Source: Deinococcus multiflagellatus | GTDB taxonomy: Bacteria; Deinococcota; Deinococci; Deinococcales; Deinococcaceae | Reading direction: 5' to 3' | Length of the DNA: 64,000 nucleotides | NCBI RefSeq assembly: GCF_020166415.1 | Contig: NZ_JAIQXV010000001.1 | Location: 62,001 to 126,000, forward strand | Shown here: positions 17,889 to 27,166 of the stretch, piece by piece | How the letters are laid out: every line of letters starts with the position of its first letter | Position numbering within the stretch: position 1 is the first letter of the stretch | Notes under the pieces: model-generated | What the model was told of the DNA's origin: nothing | The model's database searches: none | The model's input: the letters and a program-made list of their open reading frames with translations, nothing else | Made by a program: the position numbers and the translations under genes

Positions 17889-17916
17889 GAACACGTTCCT
17901 CCCAGAGAGTGACCTC

Positions 17917-17938
17917 AGTATAAAGTGAGGAACCTCAC
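17917..17938 (-). promoter_or_regulatory. Promoter and palindromic site of the 7TM-GGDEF gene
   Basis: TATACT -10 on the minus strand (17917-17922) abuts a perfect palindrome, GTGAGG-AA-CCTCAC (17925-17938), in the spacer region. The position fits an operator for a dimeric repressor of this gene. The regulator is not identified. Confidence 0.55.
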
Positions 17939-18064
17939 GCCAGGGTCTGTCAGGTGGAAAACAGTGTGGGTCAATTTGGCTCAGAACCAGCCAGAACATG
18001 AAGGCGTGGTGGGCAGCGCTGGTCAAGAAAAACGCACATGGTAAGGACGAAAACGGGGCCGGGG

Positions 18065-18079
18065 CATAGGGGGCCTATG
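18065..18079. promoter_or_regulatory. Palindrome in the divergent intergenic region
   Basis: CATAGG-GGG-CCTATG, perfect 6-bp arms, in the 308-bp region between the 7TM-GGDEF gene and the ADC-flavoprotein gene. It could be an operator for the latter. The remainder of this region shows only a weak promoter candidate (TTGTGT, 17 bp, AAGACT at 18158-18186). Confidence 0.35.
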
Positions 18080-18196
18080 GGCAGCAGATGGACTGGCCCC
18101 ATCATGACCCGAACCCAGCCGCGCAGGCTTTGTGCAGTGGGTGGGTCAGCCCCCCCATTGTGTCCTCATGCTTTTTCATGAAGACTACGTGAACCC

Positions 18197-21100
18197 ATGC
18201 CCAGACCTGATTACCTTTTCCTCCCGGGCTCTGTTCTGATGCACGCGCCGCTGGCCCTGCAAGGGGCCGACATGCGCGGCTTTTTCCTGAAAGGGGACCC
18301 CGAGAAACTGCAGGCCACCGTGGACGCGGGCCTGAACCGCGCCGCGCAGGGCCACGCCACCTTCAAGGTGCTCTCGTCATACGTCATGCTCACCTTTACC
18401 CGGGTGGGCCACGCGCACTCGGCGCACCCCAGCGACGCCGCCAAGGGCTGGATCACCGAAACCGACATCATCACCTGGATTCCGGTGGGCCAGATAGACG
18501 ACCGGGGCCGACTGCAGCACCTGTATTTCTACCCGGCGCATATCTGGGTGGACGACACCATGGCCCTGATCAACGGGCGCGAACTGTACGGCTACCCCAA
18601 GTACGACTGCCAGTACGACATGCCCGATGCCGGCGAGGCCGGGGATTTCCGGCTGCGCGTGAAGGGCTTCGAGCCGTTCTCGCCCGACACCAAGATTGCG
18701 TGGCACCCGCTGCTGGAGCTCACGCCCCACGCGCGCGGCGGCCTGCTGGGCGGCCTGAAGGACCGCGCCCACCCCATCCGCTCCTTTGCCGATCTGGTCA
18801 AGGGGGCCTTTGAAGGGTTGATGCACCTGCCCGACTTCCTGATTCCCGATCTGGCGGGGTGGGAAGACCTGCTGTCGCTGCTGGCCGAACCGCGCACCGA
18901 TCAGCTGTTCCTGAAGCAGTTCCCGGACGGCACGGGGGGCAAGGCGGTGTATCAAGCCGTGGTGGCCGCGCCCGCCGTGGTCAACGCGGTGCATGGGGGG
19001 CAGCTCTTCGGGCAGGAGTACAGCTGCACGCTGCACGAGGTCGCCTCGTTTCCCCTGCAGGAGACGCTGGGCATCGCCCTGGGCGAGCAGCCCGCCCACC
19101 TGCCCTTTGAGGTGCGCTTTGACTTCACCGTCACCGAGGCCACGGAGGTCACGCCCCCGGCCCGCACCGCGCCCGAGAAGATCGCCATTCTGGGCGGCGG
19201 CGTGGGCGCCATCAGCGCGGCGTACCACCTGACGCAGGAAAAGGACTGGCAGGAGAAGTACGACATCACCCTGTACCAGATGGGCTGGCGCCTGGGCGGC
19301 AAGGGGGCCAGTGGGCGCAACGCGGCTTCGGGTCAGCGCATTGAGGAGCACGGCCTGCACATCTGGTTCGGCTTTTACGAAAACGCCTTTCGCATGATTC
19401 AGGGCATCTACGGCGAACTGGGGCGCCCAGACGGCGCGCCGCTGGCGACATGGCAGGACGCCTTCAAGCCGCACGATTACATCGTGCTCAGCGAGCACAT
19501 TGAGGACACATGGCGCCCCTGGCCGCTGATGTTCCCCCACCGCCCCGGCACCCCCGGCGACGGCGATGAGCACCCCATGCTGTGGGAGGCCGCCCAGGCG
19601 CTGCTGGCCCACATCAAGAAGTGGCTGGCGGACATCTGCCACCTGCACCTCCCTGAACCCGTGGCCGCCCCGCAGCAGAAAGCAGGCGAGCACGATTCCT
19701 GGCTGCACCACCTCGCCAAGGCGCTGCAGGCCGATGTGGAGCACTTGGCCATGAGCGTGGTGCATTCGGTGGAGGGGGCCTGTCAGCTGGCGGCGGCGCT
19801 GCCTAAGCGCCTGCACGGTGCCGAGGACGCCCACGGCGTGCTGGCCCACACCCTGCAGGGCATCAAGGGCTGGATTGACCATCTGCTGTGCGCGCTATTA
19901 GACCGCGACGACGAGATCCGCCGCGCCTACATCTGCCTGGACCTGGGCGTGACCACCCTGCTGGGCTTCCTGCGCGACGGCGTACTGAAGGGCGGCTTTG
20001 ACGTCATCAACGACATTGATCTGCGCGACTGGCTGATCAAGCACGGCGCCAACGAGCGCTACAGCGTGAACAGCGCGGTGATTCGCGGCTTCTACGATCT
20101 GGTCTTCGCCTACGACGGCGGCGACTACGACCGCCCCAACGCCGAGGCCGGCACCCTGCTGCGTGCCATGATGAAAATTGGCCTGAGCTACAAGGGCAGC
20201 ATCATGTACAAGATGCAGGCTGGCATGGGCGACACCATCTTCTCGCCGGCGTATCAGGCGCTCAGGGCGCGCGGGGTGAAGTTCAAGTTCTTCCACAAGG
20301 TCGAGGAACTCACCCGCGACGGCGACGAGGTGGGCACCATCCGCCTGACCCGGCAGGCCACCGTGGCCAGCGGCGACGCCCACTACGATCCCTTCGTGTA
20401 CGTGAAAGGCCTGGCCTGCTGGCCCAGCGCCCCGAATCTGGACCAGTTGCTGCCCGCCGAAGCCCAGGCGCTGCGGGGCAGCGGCGCCAACCTGGAATCG
20501 CACTGGAGCACGTGGCCGCAGGTGTACGAGCAGACGTTCGGCAAACCGCTGCCCGAAGTCACGTTGCGCAAAGGCGTGGACTTTGACCGGGTGATTCTGG
20601 GCGTGTCGGTGGCCTCGGTGCCGCTGGTGGCCCCGGAGCTAGTGGCGGGCAGCGAGGCGCTGAAAGCCACCACCGAGCAGGTGAAGACCATTCCCACCCA
20701 GGCCTACCAGCTGTGGTTTAACCAGACCCTCTCCGAGCTGGGCTGGACCAGCCAGCCAGACGGCCAGCAGCCGGTGCTGAGCGGCTTTACCGAGCCCTAC
20801 GACACCTGGGCCCCCATGGACCAGCTGCTGTGCCGCGAGGACTGGCCGGACACGCCCGGGGCACCCAAAAACGTCTCGTACTTCTGCTCGGTGTTTCCCG
20901 ACGAGGGCCTGCCGCCGCCCAGCGACACCGCCTTTCCTGTCCACTGCGCCGAGCAGGCCAAGGCCGGCGCGCTGCATCAGGTGCGCCAGCAACTGACCGC
21001 CCTGCTGCCCGCCGTGGGCCCGGCTGGCGACTTCAACTGGAACCTGCTGAGCGCCCCCGACGACACCCAGGGCGAGGCCCGCTTTGACGCCCAGTACTGG

Positions 21101-21328
21101 CGCGCGAACATGGACCCTTCAGAACGCTACGTGATGAGCGTGGTGGGCAGCAGCCAGTACCGCCTGCGCGCCGATGAATCCGGCTACCGCAACCTCGTGC
21201 TGACCGGCGACTGGCTGAAAACGGGCCTGAACGCCGGCTGCGTGGAAGCCGCCGTGATGGCCGGCATCCAGGCCGCGCAGGCGATTACAGGCGTGAAGGC
21301 GCCGATCCCTGGCGAACGGGACGTGTAA
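18197..21328 (+). CDS. Acetoacetate decarboxylase-like / FAD oxidoreductase fusion
   Basis: 1043 aa in two parts. Residues 1-310 resemble the acetoacetate decarboxylase family, including GRELYGYPKYD near 130-140, where the Lys matches the Schiff-base lysine of that enzyme. Residues 325-1040 are an amine-oxidase/phytoene-desaturase-type flavoprotein: dinucleotide motif ILGGGVGAISAAY near 333, GGKGASGRN near 372, EEHGLHIWFGFYENAF, and a C-terminal LVLTGDWLKTGLNAGCVEAAV that closes the FAD site. No signal peptide. The substrate is unknown; one chain could oxidise and then decarboxylate or hydrolyse a product. Followed by a strong hairpin. Confidence 0.8.
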   Translation: MPRPDYLFLPGSVLMHAPLALQGADMRGFFLKGDPEKLQATVDAGLNRAAQGHATFKVLSSYVMLTFTRVGHAHSAHPSDAAKGWITETDIITWIPVGQIDDRGRLQHLYFYPAHIWVDDTMALINGRELYGYPKYDCQYDMPDAGEAGDFRLRVKGFEPFSPDTKIAWHPLLELTPHARGGLLGGLKDRAHPIRSFADLVKGAFEGLMHLPDFLIPDLAGWEDLLSLLAEPRTDQLFLKQFPDGTGGKAVYQAVVAAPAVVNAVHGGQLFGQEYSCTLHEVASFPLQETLGIALGEQPAHLPFEVRFDFTVTEATEVTPPARTAPEKIAILGGGVGAISAAYHLTQEKDWQEKYDITLYQMGWRLGGKGASGRNAASGQRIEEHGLHIWFGFYENAFRMIQGIYGELGRPDGAPLATWQDAFKPHDYIVLSEHIEDTWRPWPLMFPHRPGTPGDGDEHPMLWEAAQALLAHIKKWLADICHLHLPEPVAAPQQKAGEHDSWLHHLAKALQADVEHLAMSVVHSVEGACQLAAALPKRLHGAEDAHGVLAHTLQGIKGWIDHLLCALLDRDDEIRRAYICLDLGVTTLLGFLRDGVLKGGFDVINDIDLRDWLIKHGANERYSVNSAVIRGFYDLVFAYDGGDYDRPNAEAGTLLRAMMKIGLSYKGSIMYKMQAGMGDTIFSPAYQALRARGVKFKFFHKVEELTRDGDEVGTIRLTRQATVASGDAHYDPFVYVKGLACWPSAPNLDQLLPAEAQALRGSGANLESHWSTWPQVYEQTFGKPLPEVTLRKGVDFDRVILGVSVASVPLVAPELVAGSEALKATTEQVKTIPTQAYQLWFNQTLSELGWTSQPDGQQPVLSGFTEPYDTWAPMDQLLCREDWPDTPGAPKNVSYFCSVFPDEGLPPPSDTAFPVHCAEQAKAGALHQVRQQLTALLPAVGPAGDFNWNLLSAPDDTQGEARFDAQYWRANMDPSERYVMSVVGSSQYRLRADESGYRNLVLTGDWLKTGLNAGCVEAAVMAGIQAAQAITGVKAPIPGERDV

Positions 21329-21339
21329 CCGGGCGGCGC

Positions 21340-21378
21340 GACGGGCCGGGCCGGCGAGCAAGGGCGGCCCGGCCCGTC
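21340..21378. terminator. Strong hairpin between convergent genes
   Basis: Perfect 14-bp arms GACGGGCCGGGCCG and CGGCCCGGCCCGTC with an 11-nt loop. It lies between convergent stop codons (21328 and 21385). It lacks a T run on either strand, so it may stop transcription both ways with help or just protect 3' ends. Confidence 0.6.
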
Positions 21379-21384
21379 GGCGGT

Positions 21385-21831
21385 CTAGTCCTCATCGTGA
21401 ACCGGGGAGAACAGGCCAGCCAGAAACGGCCGCGCCCCGGAGAGGCCCCGCAGCATTTCGTGCACCCGGATCTCCTGCCCGGGGCTCAGGGTCCGGGTGC
21501 GGGCGTAGACATCCAGGCCAGCTGGGGTAAACGGGGTGCGGGCAAAGACCGTCACCGCCCAGTCCTCCTCGGCGTGCAGCACCTGCCAGCGGCTGGGGGT
21601 CCAGCGGGTCAGGAGGCTCAGGCCGCGCCATTCCCAGCCGCCGCCCGGCAGGGGCCGGTCCAGCCCCACGATCAGGCCGAGCCGACCGCGCCGCGTGAAG
21701 CGCACCGTGTCCACCACCCGGCCGTCCGGCAGCGGGGCGTAGGTCACGCTGGGATTGTCGCGCGTGCGCCACAGCGGCAAACTCGTGCGCACCACGAACC
21801 ACGTGCCAGAGAGTACAGCCCGGTCACTCAC
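21385..21831 (-). CDS. Lipocalin-like protein, tentative
   Basis: 148 aa. LSGTWFVVRTSLPLW near the start, followed by short strands (SVTYAPLPDGRVVDTVRF, WQVLHAEEDWAVTVFART), resembles the opening and barrel of bacterial lipocalins, though no strict signature is complete. No signal peptide. I start it at GTG 21831, whose GTGA overlaps the stop of the upstream kinase-like gene by four bases; a GTG at 21840 is an alternative. Probably co-transcribed with that gene. Confidence 0.5.
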   Translation of the reverse strand: MSDRAVLSGTWFVVRTSLPLWRTRDNPSVTYAPLPDGRVVDTVRFTRRGRLGLIVGLDRPLPGGGWEWRGLSLLTRWTPSRWQVLHAEEDWAVTVFARTPFTPAGLDVYARTRTLSPGQEIRVHEMLRGLSGARPFLAGLFSPVHDED

Positions 21832-22367
21832 AGGGGCCACGTCAGCCCCAGGACTGCTTCCACTGTTTCGTCCAGGGTCAGCTGACTGCTGTCCACCACG
21901 GCCCAGCCGGCGGCCCGGTAGGCCTCGGGCGGCATCTGCCCATAGAGGCCGTCAATGAGGGGCACCAGACTCTGCGTGTCGTAGGTCTTGTTCGTGCGGG
22001 TCCGGTTGCGGTGGTGGGCCACCTCCAGGGTGGTGAACAGGCGCACCGGGCGCACGTCCAGCCCCGTCCACTGCGCCGCCATAGGCGCCACGTCGGCGGG
22101 CCACAGCACGTCGTCAATCGCCACGGCAAAGCCCGCTTCGGCGTACAGGCGGGCGTGGTGGGCGGCGGCCGTGCGGGCCAGGGCAAACTGCCGTACGGCC
22201 TCGGGTGGGTGGTCCAGGCTGGGGTGGGCAAGGCCCGAGACCACCAGTTCACGCAGGTCGTCAATGGGCAGGTGCAGCCCCAGCGGAAAACGCGACAGCA
22301 GCGCGCGCGAAACGCTCGTTTTGCCCGCGCCCGGACTGCCGCTGAACACCCAGATGGTCCCTGTCAT
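21828..22367 (-). CDS. P-loop kinase-like protein
   Basis: 179 aa. Begins MTGTIWVFSGSPGAGKTSVSR, a Walker A motif, followed by IDDLRELV and AIDDVLWP segments typical of small AAA-type nucleotide/aminoglycoside-like kinases (zeta/chloramphenicol phosphotransferase-like fold). The substrate is unknown. The start is ATG 22367: TAGCAT (22375-22380) is 7 nt upstream, leaderless type. Translationally coupled to the lipocalin-like gene. Confidence 0.7.
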   Translation of the reverse strand: MTGTIWVFSGSPGAGKTSVSRALLSRFPLGLHLPIDDLRELVVSGLAHPSLDHPPEAVRQFALARTAAAHHARLYAEAGFAVAIDDVLWPADVAPMAAQWTGLDVRPVRLFTTLEVAHHRNRTRTNKTYDTQSLVPLIDGLYGQMPPEAYRAAGWAVVDSSQLTLDETVEAVLGLTWPL

Positions 22368-22377
22368 GCCGGCCATG

Positions 22378-22956
22378 CTAACGATTGGACGGGGGAGGCG
22401 GGGGCTCAGCTGCCGGGGACAGCTCGTACAGGGCGGGATCGGTCAGCAGGGCTTCCGTAACGCTGGGCTGGGCCAGCAGGCGGCGCAGGGCCTGGGCCAC
22501 CCGCAGCACCCTGAGGCTGGAGGTGGCCGGGCACGATGTGGTGGGCACCTCCAGCCTCAGGGTGCCAGCGGAGAGGGCAAACGGCTCTGATGCTGCGGGT
22601 TCGGTCAGCCCTCGCAGCACGGCGGCGTGAAATTCGCCCGGGAGCCCAGCGCGGCGATCTGGTGCGTCGCCGTAAGGCACCACGTTCAGCGGTACCGGCG
22701 CCGGCAGCACCACCACGAAGTCTCCCTCAGAGATGGGCGTGAAGCTCCCGCCCAGCAGCCCAAAACGTGGAAAGCCAGAGACGAAGTCCAGACTGACCGC
22801 CGCGCGGCGCTCCGGCCACAGCTCCGGGCGGCCCCCAGCGACACGCACTTCTGTTCCAGGCGGCAGCCGGTACCCAGCGGGCAGGTCGTCCACCCAGACA
22901 TGCACCGACAGGCTGCCCGGGTGGGGCTTTCGGAGGCGGGGCCGGTATCTCGGCAT
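22378..22956 (-). CDS. Conserved-looking protein of unknown function
   Basis: 192 aa, no signal peptide or membrane segment, rich in short beta-like stretches ([46 protein letters not shown]) with a proline-rich C-terminus. I recognise no family. Its ATG overlaps the TAA of the aminopeptidase gene by one base (TAATG), so it is co-translated with it and may serve the same process. Confidence 0.6.
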   Translation of the reverse strand: MPRYRPRLRKPHPGSLSVHVWVDDLPAGYRLPPGTEVRVAGGRPELWPERRAAVSLDFVSGFPRFGLLGGSFTPISEGDFVVVLPAPVPLNVVPYGDAPDRRAGLPGEFHAAVLRGLTEPAASEPFALSAGTLRLEVPTTSCPATSSLRVLRVAQALRRLLAQPSVTEALLTDPALYELSPAAEPPPPPSNR

Positions 22957-24044
22957 TAAATCAAGAACTGGCCGTTCTCCTGCACCACCTCGCCGTCCAG
23001 GCTCAGGCGCCCGCCCGCGCGCAGGTCGGTGATCAGGTCCCAGTGCACGGCGCTGGCATTCACGCCGCCCGTTTCCGGGTAGCTCTTGCCAATGGCCAGA
23101 TGCACGGTGCCGCCAATCTTCTCGTCGAACAGGATGTTGCCGGTGGGCACCTGAATGCCGCTGTTGGTGCCAATGCCCAGTTCGCCCAGGCGCCGGGCCC
23201 CAGGGTCGGTGTCCAGCGCAGCGTGCAGCACGGCCTCGCCTTCCTCGGCGGTCGCGTTCACCACCAAGCCGCCCCGGAATTCCAGCCGCGCCCCGCGCAC
23301 CACCTGCCCCTGGTACTCGGCGGGCACGGTAAAGGTCACCACGCCCTCGGCGCTGTCCTCCAGGGGTCCGGTAAAGACCTCGCCGCTGGGCATGTTGCGC
23401 CGCCCGTCGCTGTTCGCCCACGCCCTCCCGCCCACGCGCAGGGTCAGGTCAGTGCCGGGCGCCTCAATCCGCACCACGTCCGCGCGGGTCAGCCGCTCGA
23501 TGATCCGGGCCTGCATGGCGCGCACCTCGCCCCAGGCGCCCACCGGATCGGGGCGGTCCAGGAACATGGCGCGCATCACGAAATCCCCGAACTGTTCCGG
23601 CGTCATGCTGGCCTGCGCGGCGGCGTGCGCGGTGGGGTACAGGGTCAGGCTCCACTTCTTGCGGGCGCGCTCGGCGGCAATGGGGGCGCGGGCGGCCAGC
23701 AGGCGGGCGCGCCGGGCGGCGTCCACCGGCTGCCCCGGGGTCGGGGTGAGCACCCGCAGGCTGCCGTCCAGGGCCTGTACGTCGGCCAGATCGGCGGGAT
23801 GTGCGGCGTCCAGCACGGCGTCCGTGGCCAGCTCGGCAAAGTCGTCGTCCTGGCCGGGGTAGTCCACGCGGGGCACCGGGCGCGCGCCCCGGGTCAGCAG
23901 GGCGCGGGTCAGGGCGCGGACCAGGGGCGTGGCCTCCTGCCCGCCCGCCACCAGCAGCCGCTCGCCGGCATTCGCCATCAGGCAGTAGTCGGCCAGCAGC
24001 GCCGCGTGAAGCTCCGGGTCGTAGGGGAGGAGGTTCGTCTGCAC
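22956..24044 (-). CDS. M29-family metallo-aminopeptidase
   Basis: 362 aa, usual length for the thermophilic aminopeptidases T/S (M29). Motifs: [73 protein letters not shown], which supply the Glu and His metal ligands of the family. It releases N-terminal residues from peptides in the cytoplasm. The start is GTG 24044: TAGCCT (24052-24057) is 7 nt upstream. Divergent from purU; coupled to the downstream 192-aa gene. Confidence 0.9.
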   Translation of the reverse strand: MQTNLLPYDPELHAALLADYCLMANAGERLLVAGGQEATPLVRALTRALLTRGARPVPRVDYPGQDDDFAELATDAVLDAAHPADLADVQALDGSLRVLTPTPGQPVDAARRARLLAARAPIAAERARKKWSLTLYPTAHAAAQASMTPEQFGDFVMRAMFLDRPDPVGAWGEVRAMQARIIERLTRADVVRIEAPGTDLTLRVGGRAWANSDGRRNMPSGEVFTGPLEDSAEGVVTFTVPAEYQGQVVRGARLEFRGGLVVNATAEEGEAVLHAALDTDPGARRLGELGIGTNSGIQVPTGNILFDEKIGGTVHLAIGKSYPETGGVNASAVHWDLITDLRAGGRLSLDGEVVQENGQFLI

Positions 24045-24089
24045 GTCCGCGAGGCTACCACTGCCGGGCCTGGGATATGCTCGCCGGAT

Positions 24090-24983
<894 letters not shown>

Positions 24984-25082
24984 GCTGGGGGGCTCAGGAC
25001 AGGCAGGAGCATGAATGGCTCTGGGGTCTAGAGGCCAAATCTTTGGCCGTTAGCAGCACCAGAAGTCATCGCGGATTGGCCC

Positions 25083-25511
25083 TCAGAGGTAGTCGAAGAA
25101 GCGCCCAAACCATGTGGCTTTTCCACGCAGCTCCTTCTTCAACCCGTCATACGTGCCGCTGACGTCCTCAGGTCGAACCACGGTGTACCCGCGATGTTGC
25201 AAAAGGTGGACCACCTCAACCGGCAACGCCTCACTCGTCCAGTCTCGAACGTTGACAGTGAACGCCAACGCCAGTCGCCCAAAGGCGGAGAACCGGACCC
25301 CGAGAGCGAACTCAACGTCGAAAAGGTCAGCGAAAAAAGACGAGTCTTGTACCTGATCATCAACGGCGAAGTTCAGGTCAAGCGTCTGCGCCGCGTTCTG
25401 CGCGAAGGCCCGGACCTCTCGGAGTGCCGTGTGAGAGTCAAAGTCTGGAGGGCATTCCCACTCGGTCGCATGATCAGCGCGCAGCAACATCTGGCGCGTT
25501 GCTTCCTTCAT
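25083..25511 (-). CDS. Hypothetical protein
   Basis: 142 aa, acidic, no membrane segment. Sequence includes FFADLFDVEFALGVRFSAFGRLALAFTV and ends RFFDYL. I recognise no family; size and ending recall immunity or nuclear-transport-like small domains, but this is not supported. Start: TAAAGT (25518-25523) is 6 nt before the ATG, leaderless type. GC is slightly lower than the neighbours. Confidence 0.6.
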   Translation of the reverse strand: MKEATRQMLLRADHATEWECPPDFDSHTALREVRAFAQNAAQTLDLNFAVDDQVQDSSFFADLFDVEFALGVRFSAFGRLALAFTVNVRDWTSEALPVEVVHLLQHRGYTVVRPEDVSGTYDGLKKELRGKATWFGRFFDYL

Positions 25512-25620
25512 CTCAACACTTTAGAGCGAAGTCTTGGGTGCCAACGAGCAGAAACCCAAGCCCCCTGTCCATGCCGCTCTGTCCTTGAGCTGACCGCTCG
25601 GTAAGGGATAGGCTGGGGGC

Positions 25621-26064
25621 ATGGAAAGCCTGTATCTGGTGCTGCTGACCCTTCACAACCTCAACCGCTGGGTGATTCTGCTCACGGGCATCTGGGCGCT
25701 GGCCGCCAGTGTGCTGGGCCGCTCGGCGGGGCGGGCGTACACGGCGGCCGACCGCCGTCCGGTGGTGGCCTTTATGGGCAGCCTGCACCTGCAGGTGGTG
25801 CTGGGCCTGCTGCTGTTCGCGTTCATGGGCATGCAGAACATTCCCGTGTTCGCCGGGGCCCCGCGCCAGAGCTTTCAGTGGGAGCACCTGGGCCTGGGCG
25901 CGCTGGCGGCGGTGTTTGCCACCCTGGCCAGCGTCCGCGCCCGCAAGGCGACCACCGATCAGGCGAAGTTTGGTGCGGCGGCGCTGTGGAGTGGCCTGTC
26001 CCTGCTGACCGTGCTGCTGGCGATTCCCTGGTGGCGCCCCCTGCTGCGCTTCTTCGGCGCGTAA
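25621..26064 (+). CDS. Four-helix integral membrane protein
   Basis: 147 aa with four hydrophobic segments at about residues 6-30, 48-70, 84-104 and 118-140. It opens MESLYLVLLTLHNLNRWVILLTG; conserved-looking His and Arg in that first stretch (HNLNRW) suggest a possible cofactor or charge pair, but I cannot assign a function. Promoter: TTGAGC, 18 bp, TAGGCT (25585-25614), only 6 nt before ATG. A strong terminator follows, so it is monocistronic. Confidence 0.7.
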   Translation: MESLYLVLLTLHNLNRWVILLTGIWALAASVLGRSAGRAYTAADRRPVVAFMGSLHLQVVLGLLLFAFMGMQNIPVFAGAPRQSFQWEHLGLGALAAVFATLASVRARKATTDQAKFGAAALWSGLSLLTVLLAIPWWRPLLRFFGA

Positions 26065-26083
26065 GGGCTGGATTCAGACGACG

Positions 26084-26112
26084 AAGGGCAAGCCTTGATC
26101 GGGCTTGCCCTT
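26084..26112 (+). terminator. Terminator after the membrane-protein gene
   Basis: AAGGGCAAGCC (26084-26094) and GGCTTGCCCTT (26102-26112) form an 11-bp perfect stem, tail TTGTTGT. Confidence 0.8.
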
Positions 26113-26144
26113 TGTTGTGCGCTTCTCATAAGGATTCCGGTTGA

Positions 26145-26427
26145 TCAGTTAGTCCATAACTGATCAACCCGACCGGAGGGAGAGGGAAAAACGGTGACGG
26201 ATAGGAGTGGAAGCACCGAAGCGACGCGGAGGGGCTGTAACGGATTATCCGGAATCCGTATCAGCTGTGCAGGCGGCGCTGAGTCCCTCTGAACGTCATA
26301 CGGCACGACTCTGATTCCAAAGCAGAGTGGGAAGAACACCGCTCTGCTCTTTTATCGCCGTTGTCCCGTGTGTTCTCGTGTGCGCGCTGCGAGTCCGCTC
26401 ACCCCTTCAGCTCACCTGAGTTCCGTC
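26145..26427 (+). repeat. Dispersed repeat family C copy 2 with flanking repeat-like sequence
   Basis: Positions 26299-26427 align with 59400-59575 and, inverted, with 2960-3085. The part before it (26145-26298) begins with an inverted repeat (TTGATCAGTTA / TAACTGATCAA) and carries a GAGAGGGAAAAACG piece also found in family D. No gene is seen here. Confidence 0.55.
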
Positions 26428-26775
26428 TTACAGGTACTTCAGCACGTCCATCAGTTCGTCCACCAGTTCCTGCTCGTCGCCCCGGGTGGCGGCGGTGGCC
26501 ACATGCGCTTCCAGGTGCCCGCGCAGCACCACGCTGGCGGCGCCGTCCAGGGCGCCCTGCACCGCCTTGATCTGGCGCAGCACGTCCACGCAGTACACGT
26601 GGGGGTCGTCCAGTGAGCGGCGAATACTTTCCAGGTGGCCGCGGGCAATCGCCAGCCGCCGCGCGGCGCGTTTGCGGCTCTCTTCCGGCATGCACAGGTG
26701 ACCCGCGTGGGTGTGGACCTCCACCCCCTCCTCGGGGGTCGGGGGCGGGCAGTGGGCGGCCGGATGGTCGGTCAT
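26428..26775 (-). CDS. csoR: CsoR/FrmR-family copper-sensing repressor
   Basis: 115-aa all-helical repressor that leaves DNA when it binds metal. The ligand set is C-x24-H-x3-H (YCVDV... RGHLEAH), the C-H-H variant reported for Thermus CsoR, rather than the C-H-C of Mycobacterium. The N-terminal 35 residues are rich in His and Cys (HCPPPT, HTHAGHLC), an extra possible metal tether. Its ATG overlaps the copZ TGA (TGATG). Near-palindromic CCCCCTGGGGG and CCCCCTAGGGGGG sites upstream of copZ and copA are its likely operators. Confidence 0.9.
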   Translation of the reverse strand: MTDHPAAHCPPPTPEEGVEVHTHAGHLCMPEESRKRAARRLAIARGHLESIRRSLDDPHVYCVDVLRQIKAVQGALDGAASVVLRGHLEAHVATAATRGDEQELVDELMDVLKYL

Positions 26776-26984
26776 CAGGGGGTGGACAGGCGGGCGCCGT
26801 AGCCCTCTTCCTGCACGGCGGCGATCAGCTGCTCGGGCTGGGCGGCGCCCTGTACCACGGCTTTTCCGGTCTGCAGATTCACCTGCACGTCGTCCACGCC
26901 GGGCACACTCTTCAGGGTGTTGGTCACGGCGGTCTGGCAGTGGCCGCAGGTCATACCCGTCACATCCAGTTCAATCTTGGTCAT
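26775..26984 (-). CDS. copZ: Copper chaperone CopZ
   Basis: 69-aa HMA-fold metallochaperone with the Cu(I)-binding MTCGHC motif at about residues 11-16. It delivers Cu(I) to the HMA domains of CopA. AGGAGG lies 7 nt before the ATG. First gene of a copZ-csoR operon divergent from copA. Confidence 0.95.
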   Translation of the reverse strand: MTKIELDVTGMTCGHCQTAVTNTLKSVPGVDDVQVNLQTGKAVVQGAAQPEQLIAAVQEEGYGARLSTP

Positions 26985-27001
26985 AGGGTTTCCTCCTGTC
27001 C

Positions 27002-27030
27002 AGCGTATACCCTCCCCCTGGGGGTGTCAA
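27002..27030 (-). promoter_or_regulatory. copZ-csoR promoter with CsoR operator
   Basis: Minus strand: TTGACA (27025-27030), 17 bp, TACGCT (27002-27007). The spacer is the G/C-tract dyad CCCTCCCCCTGGGGGTG (about 27010-27026), of the type bound by CsoR. Repressor binding would cover the promoter. Confidence 0.75.
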
Positions 27031-27079
27031 CGGTCGGAATCGCCTTTTGCGTCAGTGTGCGTGTTTGGCCTTTCTGGTC

Positions 27080-27138
27080 TTGCGAATCCCTGCCCAACCG
27101 CCTATGCTGAGGCGACTTAGTATCCCCCTAGGGGGGAT
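27080..27138 (+). promoter_or_regulatory. copA promoter and CsoR operator
   Basis: TTGCGA (27080-27085), 17 bp, TATGCT (27103-27108). Just after the expected start of transcription lies TATCCCCCTAGGGGGGATTA (27121-27140), close to the CsoR consensus. Confidence 0.78.
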
Positions 27139-27166
27139 TAGGCAAAGGCCCGGAAGGAGAGACGCG

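Noticed and set aside
25083..25511. Immunity protein of a polymorphic toxin system
   Set aside because: Size and acidity are suggestive, but no toxin gene is adjacent and no family signature is visible.
27047..27166. Forty-residue N-terminal extension of CopA
   Set aside because: The upstream ATG precedes the predicted -10 and the CsoR operator; ATG 27167 has a strong ribosome site and starts directly at the first HMA domain.
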